From: Neoceratodus forsteri
Lineage: Eukaryota; Chordata; Ceratodontiformes; Ceratodontidae
NCBI GenBank assembly: GCA_016271365.2
Contig: CM057450.1
Location: 1,806,685,967 to 1,806,749,966, forward strand
DNA length: 64,000 nt
Direction of reading: 5' to 3'
The position numbers and the translations under genes are program-made. The stretch's first letter is position 1. Every line of letters begins with the position of its first letter. This document shows, one piece after another, positions 20,840 through 33,022 of the stretch. Under the pieces are notes generated by a model. It did no database searches, was not told where the DNA came from, and was given only the letters and a program-made list of their open reading frames with translations.

Positions 20840-22813
20840 AACAGTTCAATACAAGAAAATTATAACAGTATAACTGATCCAGACTCCCACGGCTCCCACT
20901 GACTCCTGGTGCACTTTGCCCCTCTTCGCTGCCGCTGTAGACACTGTATGACTTGATACTTTACACTTCAGGCTCAGACACAAAAATGTAGAAGTGTGTA
21001 ATTTCCTTCTAACACTGAGGGAGGTCCAACTTGCCAGGTGGTACAGAGTACATCTGTGGGTTTCATTGAGGGCACAAGTTATACACCTTGCCATATGGTT
21101 GAAGATGATATCAAACCTACCAAGTTGGGTAACATCTGTACCCCCATAAATCAGGTCCCCATAAGGGAGACCATTATGTTCTTCAGAGAGATCCTCAGTC
21201 TTTATCCTATCCTCCTTACTATAAAGGAAATCTGTGCTTCCCAGATTAAGTAGAAATCAAACTACACCCCAAGGTACTTCTATGAATCAACTACTTCCAA
21301 GATCACAAGGTTCTGGGTTTTTATAGTTAGTTGGGCTCCCTGCACATCTACTCTCTTGGGTGACCCAAACATCATGGCATGGATTTTCTTGGAATGTAAC
21401 ATCAGTTTGCTATTAACCAGGTAACTTTGTACTTTATCAACATTTTCTTGGAGTGACTTCTGGACCACACTCCTGCTCTCCCCGGCACAGTATATGACTG
21501 TGTCATCCACACATAAAGATGCACATTCACATCCTGCTGATTCATTGCTATCGATAATAAACAGGGATAACAGGAGTGCATCTTGAACTGACCCCTGGGG
21601 AACTCCGTTTTCAACTAACTTCAGATCTGATCTCATCCTATGATACTCCATCTGTTTCCTCTTCCCCAAGTAACTCATGAAAAATGTATTCACTTTACCT
21701 TGGAAACCCATCTGATTCAATCTCTCCAACAAAAGTACATGATTAATCATGTTGAAGGCCCTGGAGAGGTCTATAAACAGTGCTCCAACTATACACCTTC
21801 TGTCCATAGCCATCTGAATATCACTGGCTACTTTCAGGACTGCAGTGGTGGTGCTGTGCATCATAAATCCATACTGTCTACTGTTTAACAATTTACTTTT
21901 GTCCAAATAGCCGGACATGTCTGCCCACTCAAACTTTCAACATGATCTGCAACAGGGATATAGGCCAGTAGTTTGACAACTCATTTGCTACCCCACCCTT
22001 AAAACAGGACAAACCTTTGCAATTTTCCAACACCATGAGAAGGTACTGTTTGTTAGGGAAAACTTAAACAAATACAGTAGTGGCTCACAAATGCCAGGAG
22101 CTACATAATTCAACAGTTTACCACTCAAACCATCCAACTTTATTAACTGTTAAACACAGAAATTCCTTTAGAACTTCATGTTCTCCAGTTTCTTCAAACT
22201 CAAACATACTATCCCAGGAAATTACAGAACTACCCCATAACCAAATTACTACCTGTATTATATGTTGGTAACAGCTACCTGCTGCCAGAAATAAATTATT
22301 AAAGGCATTACTAATCACCCTAGGACCATGACTTAAACTACCATCAATTTTAAAAGGCATGGGTCACTCATTACCTTTATTATCTAATAGCTCCTTAAAT
22401 ATTTTACAGAAATTACCTGGTTGGGATTCACTTTCCATGTCAAGCTTGTTTTTAAAAAAACTGACTTTTGGCACTCCTTACTTCTTTGACATATTTAAAA
22501 AACTGACTTTTGGCCCTCCTTACTTCTTTGACATATTTATTTTGAGTGGCCCCAAATTCATTACAAGATGTGATGTTATTTAACAAATTAGCCTTTCCCC
22601 ATGCTTTATCACACTGCTTTTGTAGTAAATACAATTCCCTAGTATACCAGGTATGCCTACCTTTCTTACATTTTCTTGGGGGCATGTCTAGCTCATACTT
22701 TGCCAAATTCAACTTGGAAATAGTTCCAAGTTTGTCAGCAGATGGAGTGATCACAGGTATTTCCAATTTATCCTCTCCACATCGGCCATAAAAGTTAAAT
22801 AGTCAAAGCCTTT
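20840..22813 (-). mobile_element. L2-like LINE 'X', RT half
   Basis: This is the 3' half of a minus-strand LINE whose 5' half is 27318-28060. At 22766-22452 the linker before the RT reads YELDMPPRKCKKGRHTWYTRELYLL. The RT at 21918-21280 has LNSRQYGFMMHSTT, GALFIDLSRAFNMINHVLLLE (Asp in place), NGVPQGSVQDALLLSLF and CVDDTVIYCAGES, where the active-site box is VDD rather than YADD. The C-terminus (21094-20846) retains LASWTSLSVRRKLH. There is a tandem duplication inside the linker at 22461-22540, where KKLTFGTPYFFDIF-like bases appear twice. Several frame breaks make it a pseudogene. The left border is uncertain. Confidence 0.78.
22461..22539. repeat. Short direct duplication within LINE 'X'
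   Basis: AAACTGACTTTTGGC and the following CTCCTTACTTCTTTGACATA occur at about 22457-22494 and again at about 22499-22536, with one or two differences. It is a roughly 42-base tandem duplication. Confidence 0.85.
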
Positions 22814-23051
22814 AAAACTCCTTTCATTTCTAGGGGATCAACTGCTGGAACCTCTACAAGGGGTATTTCAGGAGGCACGGGGAGAGGGGGTGCTCCCTTC
22901 TTCATGTTATGAAACTGTGATTTGTGTTCTCCCAAAAGCGGGGAAAGACCCCACAGAATGTGCCTTGTATCACCAGATTTCACTATTAAACTGTGATCTC
23001 AAGATTATGGTGAAGGTTATGGTGGGGTGACTGGACCAGCTGCTGCCGGGG

Positions 23052-23663
23052 TTGGTCCACCCAGACCGGACTGATTTTGTGCATGGGCGGATGTCCTATC
23101 ATAACATGCACAAACTCTTAAATGTTATGTGGGGAGCCTCTCGGCATCCTGGGGGCACTTACTTGCTTTCTATTGATGCCAAGAAGGCATTTGACCACAT
23201 GGAATTGGAATGGGAATACCTCTTTGAGGTGCTGCATAAGTCTGGTCTGGGGGATGACTTTGTGTGGCTGGTGTGGGTGTTTTACCAGGCACCCAAGGTA
23301 CGGGTGTTAGTAAATGGAACACTATCGGATAGCTTCCTCCTGCATGGGGAAATGCGACAGGGATGCCCCCTCTTCCCTTTATTATTTGCTTTTGCCATCA
23401 AGCCACTTGCAATTTGCATCCACAATACTCTGGAGATTTTAGGGGTTAAGGGGATTTCGGGATGGATGCATAAGGTCACTCTCTATGCTGACGACATGCT
23501 TTTGTATGTCACAGAACCTGGAGGGTCGATGCCTCCGCTTCTGAGAGTAACCTCAGACTTTTCAGGCTATAAAATCAATTTGAGCAAATCAGAAATGATG
23601 GCCGAGGGGGGTGGACTTCTACAGCTCCACCTGGAGACTGAAAGAGGTAGGCTGTTCCTTTAA
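23052..23663 (+). pseudogene. Tx1/L1-like reverse transcriptase palm, element 'H'
   Basis: Open for 203 codons. Motifs in order: DFVHGRMSYHNMHKLLN (residues about 8-24), YLLSIDAKKAFDHMEW-like (catalytic Asp at about 42), GEMRQGCPLFPLLFAFAI (about 99-116, the RQGCPLSPLLF hallmark of the L1/Tx1 clade) and LYADDMLLYV with YADD at about 145-148. The thumb follows (INLSKSEMM). After residue 185 it drifts out of frame, and the next frames (23611-23847, 23838-24080) continue the thumb: DLRHWQALPLSWMGRINLIK. No ATG start is expected because the copy is 5'-truncated. Confidence 0.85.
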
Positions 23664-24675
23664 CTATCTGGAAGTTTCAGTGAGCAAAGATTTGGGGACC
23701 TTATATCGATTGAACTATACTCCCCTATTCAGGCAGATAGGAGAGGACTTGAGACATTGGCAAGCTCTGCCCCTCTCTTGGATGGGGAGGATAAATCTTA
23801 TTAAAATTAATATTCTGCCTAGGGTCCTTTATATATTATGCAAATGACCCATGTAGGCCCTAATAACTATGATGTAAGGAAACTGGAGAAAGGGTTATAT
23901 GAGTTTCTGTGGCAGGGCAGGTGCCCACGGGCAAGCTTGCAGCATCTTAAGCTGGATGTGGACATGGGTGGGTTAAATTTCCAGGACCTGAAGAAATACT
24001 TCTCGGCTATACAATTTAGGTACAAAGGGACTGTCAAAGTCTCAGTGAGCCTACCCGGTTACCAAAATTTAAATAAATAAACATCAAGGACTGGGTTTGT
24101 AAACCCATAGAAGCAGGGTGGATGGACCTAGAGAAGAGGGACTGCCCGTCACACTTATCAGCTTACCTTTCCAGGCAGGGGCGGGGGGCATATGCAAGGG
24201 TTAGCAAGCCCAATCCCTTGGTTATGGCTGTTCTGGGTAGTTGGCAGCAAATTCGTAAACTACATAGAGAAGTGGAGGCAGAAACATTGCTCGCCCCAGT
24301 GGCAGGCAATCCCTTTTTTCTCCTGGGGTGATCTGATCAAGGGTTTAGAGGTTGGGAGGTGAGGGGGATGGGATGCTTTGCGAATGTGTGTGCTGGGAGA
24401 AATATATTGCCCTTTGAACAAATCCAAGAGAAAACGGGGTTGCCTCCGGCTCCTTTTTTTCAGTATCTGCAGATTCTGTCTTTTGGGGCAGAGATATTAC
24501 TGGCAAGGGCAGCTGAATCTCCAATTGCCCACTTGGAGCACCTAGTCTTTACTGCTGCCAAGGATTCCAGAGGCCTTATTGGGAGGGCGGTACGGCAGAA
24601 CAGGCAAGTTTATCCTGATGTTACCCTGAAAACAAAAGAATTATGGGACAGGGATTTGGGGTTATATCAATCAAT

Positions 24676-26505
24676 TTGTCATTTTATTTAACCAGGCATA
24701 AACACCATTGAGCAAGCTCATTTTCAAGGTGGTCCTGGGCATAAATACAATACAGTACACTTCATAAGATTACAATTACGGTGGACAATGGTGCAAAAAA
24801 AAAAAAAAAACATTGTGAAGATGCCAGTCAATATGGACCTATACATACCAGTCAACATAATTAACATGCAAAGGTACATAATGATAAGCTTTACCAAAAT
24901 GAGAAGAGACAACAATCCCATATAGTCTCCGCTGAGTAAGAGCTCATACCTAAATGCTAAAAAATAAGGAGGTATTAAGGAATAGGGTAGAAATTGGGGT
25001 GAAAGAGTAGGCAGCCAAAAGGGAGGCCAGAATAGATAAAAGGTAGAGAATAAGCAGGGTGATCTTGGATTAAGGGAACTAGGCTTATAGGTCCTAGGTT
25101 TCTGTTGTTAGGAATGTGGGATGGATGAGATACTTAGGCGTAGTATTTGAGAGTGGCACCCGAGGCTTAGGGGTCATCGGCATCTGAAACAGTTGCATGA
25201 TTCCTTCAGATAATCCATTAATAGAGCTTTGAATGTGAAAATGCTTGGAAGTGAGGATAATTTTAATGAGTCTTGCATAGTGTTCCAAAGTGATGGAAGT
25301 GAGAAGTTGATTGCTGCTGAGCCGAGGGTAGTTTTCACTCTAGGAATCTGGAAGCAGATTAAGGAGAAGCATCTCAGGCCATAGGAACTTTTAGCCCATT
25401 TGAAGATGTTCGAGATGTATGCAGGGAGGTTATCAGATAATGCTCTAAAAAACCAGAGGAGAGCATTCCTTTTTCTTCTAGTTGAGAGTGAGGTCCATCC
25501 CGAAACCTGGTATAGACGACAGTGATGTATACTACAGTGTAGATTTAAGATAAATCTTAAAGCCCGGTGGTAAAGAGTGTCCAGTTTGTTTAGCATCATT
25601 GATGGGCAATGACTGTAAAGGAAGTCAGCGTAGTCCAGTATAGGTAGGAATGTAGTTTGTACTAGTCTCATTCTGGCTTCTAACGTGAGTAGGTGTTTAA
25701 TGCGATAGAATAAACCTAATCACTGTCTTAGTTTCTTCAAGGTTTCATTTAAGTGGCACAGAAAGTTGAGCTTGTTATCCAGCCGGAACCCTAGATATTT
25801 AAAGGTATCAACTACTTCAGGGGGTTCATCTAAGAGTGTTCGGATCTGTGTGATATGTGGACATCCAGAAGTAGACTTTGGTGAGAGAATCATTGCTTTA
25901 GTCTTTTTGGCGTTGAGGAGGAGCTTATGGTGAGAAGGTTGTATTGGAGGGTGACAAAGTCTTTCTGTAAGTACTCATGGGCCAGATCCAAGGATAAATT
26001 TGTGGTATAGAGTACAGTATCATCTGCAAATAAGTGCACATTTGCTGTGCCCAGCTGCAAGTCCAGATTATTGATGTATATTGCAAAGAGGATAGGGCCC
26101 AGGATAGAGCCTTGTGGGACTCCTTGTAACAAGGATTTTTGTGGGGACAGATCTCCTATGGCTTTGACTTGTTGTAACCTATTGGTTAGGTAGCTGGTGA
26201 ACCATTTAATGGCAGAACTATCAAGTCCGATGTTACTCAGTGCAGTAAGCATGATGGTATGATCCACAGTATCGAAGGCCTTACTTAGATCAAGAAAGAG
26301 GGCAAATACATGCTTCTTAGAATCCAAGACCATTTGCCAGTCTGTAGTTACTTTGGCAAGAGCCAATATTGTACTGTGTTTGGCTCTGAAGCCAGACTGA
26401 GCCGGGTTTAGCAACTTTTGTGAATCCAAATGTTCTCTAAGTTGGATGTTGACAATTTTTTCAAGTAATATAGAGAGTAATTTACATATTTCTGAGGACA
26501 ACTAA
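24676..26505 (-). mobile_element. L2-like LINE 'I', 5'-truncated, inside Tx1/L1 'H'
   Basis: The minus-strand copy starts within the RT (near 26505) and runs to a 3' end near 24676, where ATTTTATTTAACCAGG on the plus strand mirrors an L2-type tail. It carries an RT core (26501-25890) and C-terminus (25671-25174: LDYADFLYSHC, ALRFILNLHCSIHHCRLYQVSGWTSLSTRRKR in broken form, LPSLWNTM). The flanking Tx1/L1 reading continues on either side. No target duplication was recognised, as is common for this group. Confidence 0.85.
25890..26501 (-). pseudogene. L2-like RT core, element 'I'
   Basis: A 203-codon open frame with a clean RT: LLNPAQSGFRAKHST (residues about 30-44), ALFLDLSKAFDTVDHTIML (Asp at about 71), LLQGVPQGSILGPILFAIYI (about 124-143) and HLFADDTVLYTT, the active site being FADD rather than YADD. 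FADD is tolerated in many LINE families. The frame ends in the thumb, where a frameshift moves the reading to upstream-numbered frames near 25870 (AKKTKAMILSPKSTSG-like). As a 5'-truncated copy it never had its own start. Confidence 0.82.
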
Positions 26506-27305
26506 ATAGTGGCTTTGGGGCTCCATATGGGAATTCTAATTTGCAATGAATATAAAGAATCTCATTACAAATTCATTCATAGGTTGTCTTGCCCACCTAT
26601 TGTAGTGCTCAAGTCTAACCCGATAGTTTCACCCATGTGTGGGAGGTGCTCCGAGGGGATAGGAACATATTTTCTCTGTTTCTGGGGAGTGTCCAGTATT
26701 GCAAGAGTTTTGACAAGCAGTGACGCATGAGCTATTGAATATGTGTGGACGTCAGGTGACTATGGCCTCGTTGAGGTTGGGGGGGGTGGTCCTCCCTAGG
26801 TGGGTCCAGATCTTATTAATTCTGGCCTGCCACTGCATACTAAATACATGGATCTCTGGGAATAGGCTTACAACCTCACAGTAGCGTTCTTTGGCCTTGC
26901 AGGCTTTGGCATATATGGTCAGAGACGAGGGAACAGTTTGACTGGACCTGGGATCCCTTCCTCTCCTCACTTTCCTTGGTGGAGGCACTGATTCTGTGGG
27001 AGGGATGGGACCTCTAGACCTCATTTGGAAGTGGCAGTCGAAGGGGTCACATGAATTCTGGGTGGGAGGGGAACCCTTTGGAGGGTAAAGTAGGGCATTA
27101 ACTTGGTTCCTTGGGGAGTATTACAGCTATGCAATATGTATAGTGATACCCATGTATTAATTTTGGATGGATTATTTATGTTAATGTCATTACAATGCAC
27201 TGGACCTTGGTGTATATAGTTTTGGATGAAGTTCAGATTGATTTGTTTGTCTTGTCTTTGTATATTTGGTTTGAAAAACCTTTAATAAAAATATTATGCA
27301 AACAA
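26506..27305 (+). pseudogene. Tx1/L1-like ORF2 C-terminus and 3' UTR, element 'H'
   Basis: The ORF2 tail resumes after the inserted L2-like LINE. ESHYKFIHRLSCPPIVVL is followed by SPMCGRCSEGIGTYFLCFWG, matching the conserved C-terminal SPLCWRC-x-GT-HIFW block of L1-clade ORF2 (CxxC present). The 3' UTR is about 550 bases, with G-rich plus-strand segments near 26780 and 27050, and ends at the 12-bp duplication. Confidence 0.75.
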
Positions 27306-27317
27306 AAAACTCCTTTC

Positions 27318-28060
27318 TTAGCAGTAGTTTGAGTCTTGTTTCTTCACCTTCTTATGGTTCCCCACACAGAAGACACCCTGATGATCTGAAAAGCTGTCTA
27401 GTAGCACTCCCGAATATTGTGTTAAACCAGGACACTTTATAAAAATGAAGTCTAAAACTGTAGATTTAGCGGGGTCCAACAAATTAGTCCCAGTACTGTC
27501 CAGTATTAATTGTGCTAAACCAGGTTTTTCTACTGTGGATTTTGTTAAGGCAAACTCTCTAGTATCTACCCAGGATAAGCTGAAATTCCCAGCACACGTG
27601 ATTTCATGGGTGTTCACATAAGGGGAGGGAACATTCTGTAGCTGCGCTATTCCTTGGGGATTATTCTTTGAGGGACGATGGCAACAAACCAAGCAAAGTG
27701 GCCTGTTGTAGGGCAATTTTAACTGGACAATCAACAATTAAGCAGATCTATCCCATATTCCACAGAAGCATACAACACTATGCCCCCACCACTTTTGTTT
27801 ACCCAGTCAGTTCTGAATAGTTGATAACCATTTTTTTTAACAGAAGCATCAGGTATCTTGCATGTTAGCCACATCTCTGTTAAGAACAGGAAATCTGAGG
27901 AATTATGTTCAGTCCACAACCTGATTGTATCCATTTTAGAGGCTAGACTTCCCATATTAAAATAAGCAAAAGACAGCCTTTTTTGACCATACATTTTGAA
28001 TAATGGTGTACTGCACTAGGGCCTGGGTTGGGGTGCACATCCCGACAAACCATAATGCAG
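27318..28060 (-). pseudogene. L2-like LINE 'X': 2A-like motif and endonuclease
   Basis: The minus strand reads DVHPNPGP at 28041-28018, then about 15 residues later the endonuclease start FAYFNMGSLASKMDTIRLW (27994 frame) and FLFLTEMWL with the catalytic Glu. After a frame break, the 27737-27318 frame gives HEITCAGNFSLSWVD (the GDFN position decayed to GNFS) and DSFSDHQGVFCV, the SDH end of the domain. Upstream, to about 28260, frames are leucine- and phenylalanine-rich, like the hydrophobic leader seen in the other L2-like copies. It joins the RT half at 22813 once Tx1/L1 'H' is removed. Stops and the GNFS change make it non-functional. Confidence 0.78.
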
Positions 28061-28597
28061 ATTAAACCAAACTGAGTATTTCCTCGCCATAAATCCCTGC
28101 CTCCAGAAAAATAACTACTAAGTTACCTTGGAAACAAATTATAAAACTTACCCTTGACAGATACTTTTCTTCTCTTATATAGTATGCCAGAACCAACATT
28201 TTAATTAGCAATGAATTGTCTGCATAAAGGGCTACCATGCTACACAGCTTAATGTCCAATTTGTTTAAAATTTAAAACACAACCATTGATAACACAAAAC
28301 CTTGGAGGGGGAACAAGGTCATACTCAAAACTGCTCTCAGGAGCAGGAGCTCACCTAGTAATAGTATGACCAAGCACCCCAACGAGGTAATCACAAACAA
28401 ATTGGAAAAATTTTCAATTGCTAATATACAGAACAAAAGGAAAAACTCGCAAGTAGTTGCAACAGGCAGATCAGCAATTCCCTGCTGGAAAATGCAATGA
28501 TCCCTGGAAAGATTAAACTTTGTTAAGGACTTCGGATGATTCCTTTCAAGTAACAGCACTTTCTTCACAGTGGAGTAGGAGAGGATGTGGCCACTTG
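28061..28597 (-). other. Probable 5' leader of LINE 'X'
   Basis: A minus-strand open frame of 124 codons (28646-28272) is rich in Leu, Phe and Val but matches no domain I know. Its position directly upstream of the 2A-like motif suggests the LINE's 5' region, which is inference only. Confidence 0.35.
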
Positions 28598-28836
28598 AAA
28601 CATAGAAACATAGATTTTGACGGCAGATGAGGACCGCTTGGCCCACCCAGTCTGCCCATTTCCCTACCTATTGGATAAGCTGCAGATCCTAGTTAACCAG
28701 CAGCCTACTTCTTCCTACCCCCAACCCCTAGAATTGCCTTATGACTGTCCCATGCATGCTTGAATTCCACCACTGTTTTTGACTCCACAACCTCCTCCGG
28801 AAGGCCGTTCCATGCATCCACTTGCTTTTCATATTG
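28598..28836 (-). mobile_element. CR1-like LINE 3' end, short copy
   Basis: It begins with the mirror of the CR1 octamer tail (GAAACATAGAAACATAGA) and continues GACGGCAGATGAGGACCGCTTGGCCCA. On the minus strand this decodes the last ORF2 residues (AFPEEVVESKTVVEFKHAWD-like) and the 3' UTR. It is a 240-base, strongly 5'-truncated copy. Confidence 0.85.
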
Positions 28837-28839
28837 TGT

Positions 28840-30580
28840 GAGGACTATACCTGGAGCTGACTGGCTTGAAGCTTCACACGTGCAAGGCTCAGAGATGTGG
28901 GACAGAGTTTCAGGCAGTAAGGACATCGAAGTAGAAGCAGAAATGCTACTTCCTGTTTTAATATGCTTTAAAGCATATACATTTTGTTGTCGGGTCTTCC
29001 CTCCGAATATTAGACAAATTTGTCTCTCCACTATCCCGTACAGACAGTCACTTGTATGGGTATTCTGTCATAGCTGTTTAGCTGAATAGTTGATTTGTTT
29101 TAGGTCTGACACTGTTGCAATACACAAAGCTAATGAAATGGCTCAAAACCCGAACCACAGCAGCATACAGGACTTGCATATTGGCACAATCAAAAATAAA
29201 GCTTCCAACTGATGCTACATCCCACTGTACCTCCATATTTAGCACCTAAATAGTCCTAGTTGCCACAGCCGTGAGTACTGTGAGCAAAAACCAAACCACC
29301 CCCTTGCACTTATATAATGTTTCCCTCTGCAAAATGGGAAAAAAGTAAAACAAAATGATGGAAAAGAAAAATGTCAAATTAGAGTTAACAGTACAATATA
29401 AAGAAAAAACAATTGTTTCTCTATTATCCTGCTACATGTTGTTGCTTTTGTGGTAGTGTCTACTATCGGGCACTTTATAAGCCCTTTTCTGTCTTTAATT
29501 TATTTAGTTTTAAAGATAGGTTTTAGTTCTACATGCAGGCCTGTAACAGATGTGGAGCACAGCTGATGGAGAGCTAGGGAGAGAGAGAGAGAGTTGTTTG
29601 CTGTTTGTCTGATTAGGTTTTCTGCTACCATGGTTACTGAGTGAGTGGCCATCACTTGGTAGTGGTCTGCATGAAAAAAAAAAACACAGGATGCTAGTAG
29701 TGGATTCCTGCAACTGTAGCTAAGCGAGCTTCATTTGAAAAAAAAAGATATGGTGCATTGGTTTTGTCTTAGTCTCTCACTCTAATTATGAGAGACAGAG
29801 GAATTTAGGGGTATCTTGTAAAGTAGCACAGTGACAACATCACGGTGCCTCTGCTCCGTAGCAGACAAAAAAAAGAAATAAACAAAGGCCCTCATGCTGA
29901 CTAGAACTCTAACAGCCACCTGGTGGGCACATAATGGGAAAAATAAAGAACTGGCAGAATTAGTTATTGGCAGAGAGAGAACTCATGGTAGGGGGTTGCA
30001 TTGCTATAGACATGGTTGTACATGTCTGTGTATACTGAAGAACTTAAGAATAAGGATTGGTGGCCTACAGAACAACAGTCACAGGATAGAGATAAAAAAA
30101 GGAAAAGGTAAGTACATGGGTTTAAATGTGTTATTTTAACTGTTAGGAGTAAGACTGCTCGTGGGTGGGAGTATGTTCAGTTTTTTTTAAATGTAGTAAA
30201 ATGTAGTTTTAGCAGTTATTGCAAGTTATGAGTGTTAAGGTTTTTAACCTTACCAACATGGCTGCCCTAATGTTTTTTAAGCAAATATGTGGGAGGCAGG
30301 ACATCAAAGTGTGTTGCGTACTGGTTGCTGAAAGGGTTCCTGGACAAGTAGTTCTCCCTCTGTGAGCACCTGGGTACTGAACGTTCTCTACCCTAGCACT
30401 GAGGCTGCATTCATTTCATCAGGAGCACAGGGCAGATAGAGTTGGACACAAGTTCAATCATAACAGAGGTTCCTTTGCTTGCAGATGCATTGAAAGTGAG
30501 GGCAGAAGAGGCAGATCTTAACAATAAAAATATGCAGGTTCATCTCTGCCTCCAAGCACTCGGCAGATAACTTATAACAG
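28840..30580. other. Unassigned sequence with short repeats
   Basis: I see no gene. It contains a (GA)n run at 29577-29594, A-rich runs near 29670 and 29738, and a few AT-rich stretches. The right end may include the upstream part of the DIRS element that is recognisable from 30590, but no motif proves that. Confidence 0.35.
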
Positions 30581-30858
30581 TTTTGCCAGAGGTAGGCCTA
30601 ACCTTCAAGAGACTTCTGTGTTCTGAAGATCTTGTCACTAGGTTATACTATAAAATTATTTGCCATACCATCAAGAAATTGGTCCTGGCATTCCCCAGTA
30701 TTTCAGAATCTGGGAAAGAGACAGGTATTGAGTCAGACTCTGGATCGCATAATCCAGATAGAGGTGATTGTTCCAGTCCTACCTCACAAGAAAGAACAGT
30801 TGTTCTATTCAGTTTATTTCATAATACCTATGACATTGGAGGGAATCATCCAATTCTT

Positions 30859-32297
30859 GACTTACATACTAACATACTATTTGCCAGCAGATTAGGCCTT
30901 ACGGTCTATCAAGTCGGCTTGAACCTCAGATCCCTAATTGGGTGCCGAGGCCCTCCCCTCCCTTGTGTTCCAGAAACCCCTATCATCCATCCCCACCCCC
31001 CTGGGACAGGCCATCATCTGATACATCCACCTTCTGTGTCTGTCCCACCCTCTCTTGAAGCCCTCCACTGTGGATCTCTGAACCAGCTCGCCAGGCAGTG
31101 CATTCCAAGGGTCCACCACCCTCTCAGTGAAAAACCTCCTCCTCTTTTCCCCCCTCACCCTTCCACCTTCCAACTTCAAACCATGCCCTCTGGTGATACC
31201 TCCTGCTTTAGTCTAAAGATCCCCTCCATGTTTACCCTATTTATTCCCTTGAGGTACTTGAAGACCTCAGTCATGTCCCCCCGTCTCTCCTCTCCTCCAA
31301 TGAAAACAGGCAGAGCTCCTCAAGTCTGTCCTCATACGTCAAATCCCCTAGCCCTCGTATCATCTTAGTTGCCCTCCTCTGCACCCTCTCCAGTCTCCAG
31401 GAGCTGTATGTCCCTCTTCAAGTGTGGTCTCCAGTACTGTACACAGTACTCAAGGTGTGGTCTAACCAGTCCATTGTACGCCGGCAGAATCACTTCCTTG
31501 CTCCTAGAGGTGATCCCCTTATGATGCATCCCAACATCCTGTTTGCCTTGCTAGCTGCTCTCTTGCACTGCTCAGAGTTATTCATACATGCATCCACCAT
31601 GACCCTAGGTCTTTTCCCCTATTGAGGCCTCAAGCGCCTCCCTCCCAGGGTGTACCTGTGTTTAGGGTTTCCTGCCCAAGATGCAACACCTTGCACTTGG
31701 TGATATTGAAATTAATTTCCATGTGAGCCCAGCTTCCAGGGTGTCCAGGTCCTTGCAGGCCAACCTCCCCTCTTCCCTCAACTACTGCTCCCATCTTGGA
31801 GTCATCAGCAAAGAGACTCATTTACACCTATACCCTCCCTGATGTCCGATATGTATGCATTAAACAGGATCGGACCCAGGAACGAGCCTTGCGTACCCCC
31901 ACTACCTGACCTCCTAGGGTTCGAGAGCTCCCCACAGACCACACTACTCTCTGGGTGCGCCCAGCAGCCAGTTTTCAATCCATCTGACCATCAAAGGACC
32001 TACTCCTAACCCCATCAGTTTCTCCACCAGACCATTGTGGGGGACAGTCAAACACCTTGCTGAAGTCCAAGAATAATACATCCACAGGCTTTCCCCTGTC
32101 CAGTTCTGATGTTACCCATTCGTAGAACTCCACAAGATTGGTTTGACGTGATCTACCTGGCACAAACTCATGTTGCTGACTATCCAGACCTCCCACCTCC
32201 TCCAAGTACACCCCCAATCGTTCCTTTAGTATACTCTCCATTAATTTTCCCACCACTGAGGTCAAACTGATGGGCTGAACAACTTTGTCAGACACAT
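30859..32297 (-). mobile_element. CR1-like LINE inserted in the DIRS RT
   Basis: The left end has ACTTACATACTAACATACTA, a mirror of an octamer-repeat tail. Minus-strand frames follow ORF2 from the RT fingers to the end: VVQPISLTSVVGKLMESIL, QHEFVPGRSRQTNLVEF and VDVLFLDFSKVFD (32295-31975), then SLFADDSKMGAVVE (31821-31630), then FFTERVVDPWNALPGELV (31179-30934). The active-site box is FADD. The copy is 5'-truncated in the RT fingers. The flanking DIRS reading fixes both borders to within a few bases, and ACATA on both sides could be a short target duplication. Confidence 0.85.
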
Positions 32298-33022
32298 AGC
32301 CTTCAAAATGGAGTCCCGATGGTCGGTCATCAGGACAGTTCAGTTGGGGGATTAACTAGCAAATATTGACGTGGTGGATGCTTATCTTCACATTTATGAT
32401 CTGCCAGTCTCTCCAGATGTTCCAGAGATTTGCAGTCCAGGACAAATACTACCAATACCAGATGCTCCCATTCAGCTTGGTGACAGCCTTGAGGGAGTTC
32501 TTGAAAATGTTCAGTGCTTGGGGTACTTCTGAGATGGGAGGGTCTTAACTGGATAGTCTCTGTATTAGAACTACCAAAGTGCAAGCAACAAAGAGGCCAG
32601 TAGCCAGGACTCTGGAAGTTGTGGAGGTGAATGATTGGTTAGTGAACAAGGAGAAAAGCTCTCTGGTACTGTGACAGAGGCTGATCACATATGAACTTCC
32701 TTCCAGATAGATATAAAATAGGTCTTTCTTACCATAGACAGGAAGTTAATTTGGTCCAAAAGATTCAGTTATTGAAATCCCAGATAGTTGTGTTGGCCCA
32801 CAAGATCCTTCAGGTGATAGGCTTGATGACAGTAATAGAGTTAGTGTTGTCGAATTGCTTCATATCAGACCACTCACACCAGGTTACTATCTGTCTGGTC
32901 CCCAGAGTTAGAGAATTACCATACAGCCAGTTTGGTTATTGTGGTCGGGTCACCAATCTCGGTCGTGATGGGAGGATCTGAATCTAAGAATCTTCTGTGG
33001 GGCTGCCCTCTACCACTCCACA

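Larger units (their letters stand above)
22826..27305 (+). mobile_element. Tx1/L1-like LINE 'H', 5'-truncated, with 12-bp target duplication
   Basis: The target duplication AAAACTCCTTTC lies at 22814-22825 and 27306-27317. Between them is the 3' part of an L1-clade ORF2 on the plus strand, ending in TTTAATAAAAATATT. The RT is legible from the start (PKAGKDP...YHQISLLN), through the palm (frame at 23052-23663) to the C-terminal zinc-knuckle-like region after 26560 (CNEYKESHYKFIHRLSC, then MCGRCSEG with CxxC). A minus-strand L2-like LINE is inserted at 24676-26505. The copy therefore started inside the RT and is a dead-on-arrival insertion. Its host is LINE 'X', whose two halves meet once it is removed. 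Confidence 0.88.

Noticed and set aside
28272..28646. 124-codon minus-strand frame with hydrophobic segments as a host membrane protein
   Set aside because: No family match, and its position directly upstream of the LINE 'X' 2A-like motif makes a LINE leader more likely; reported only as unassigned.
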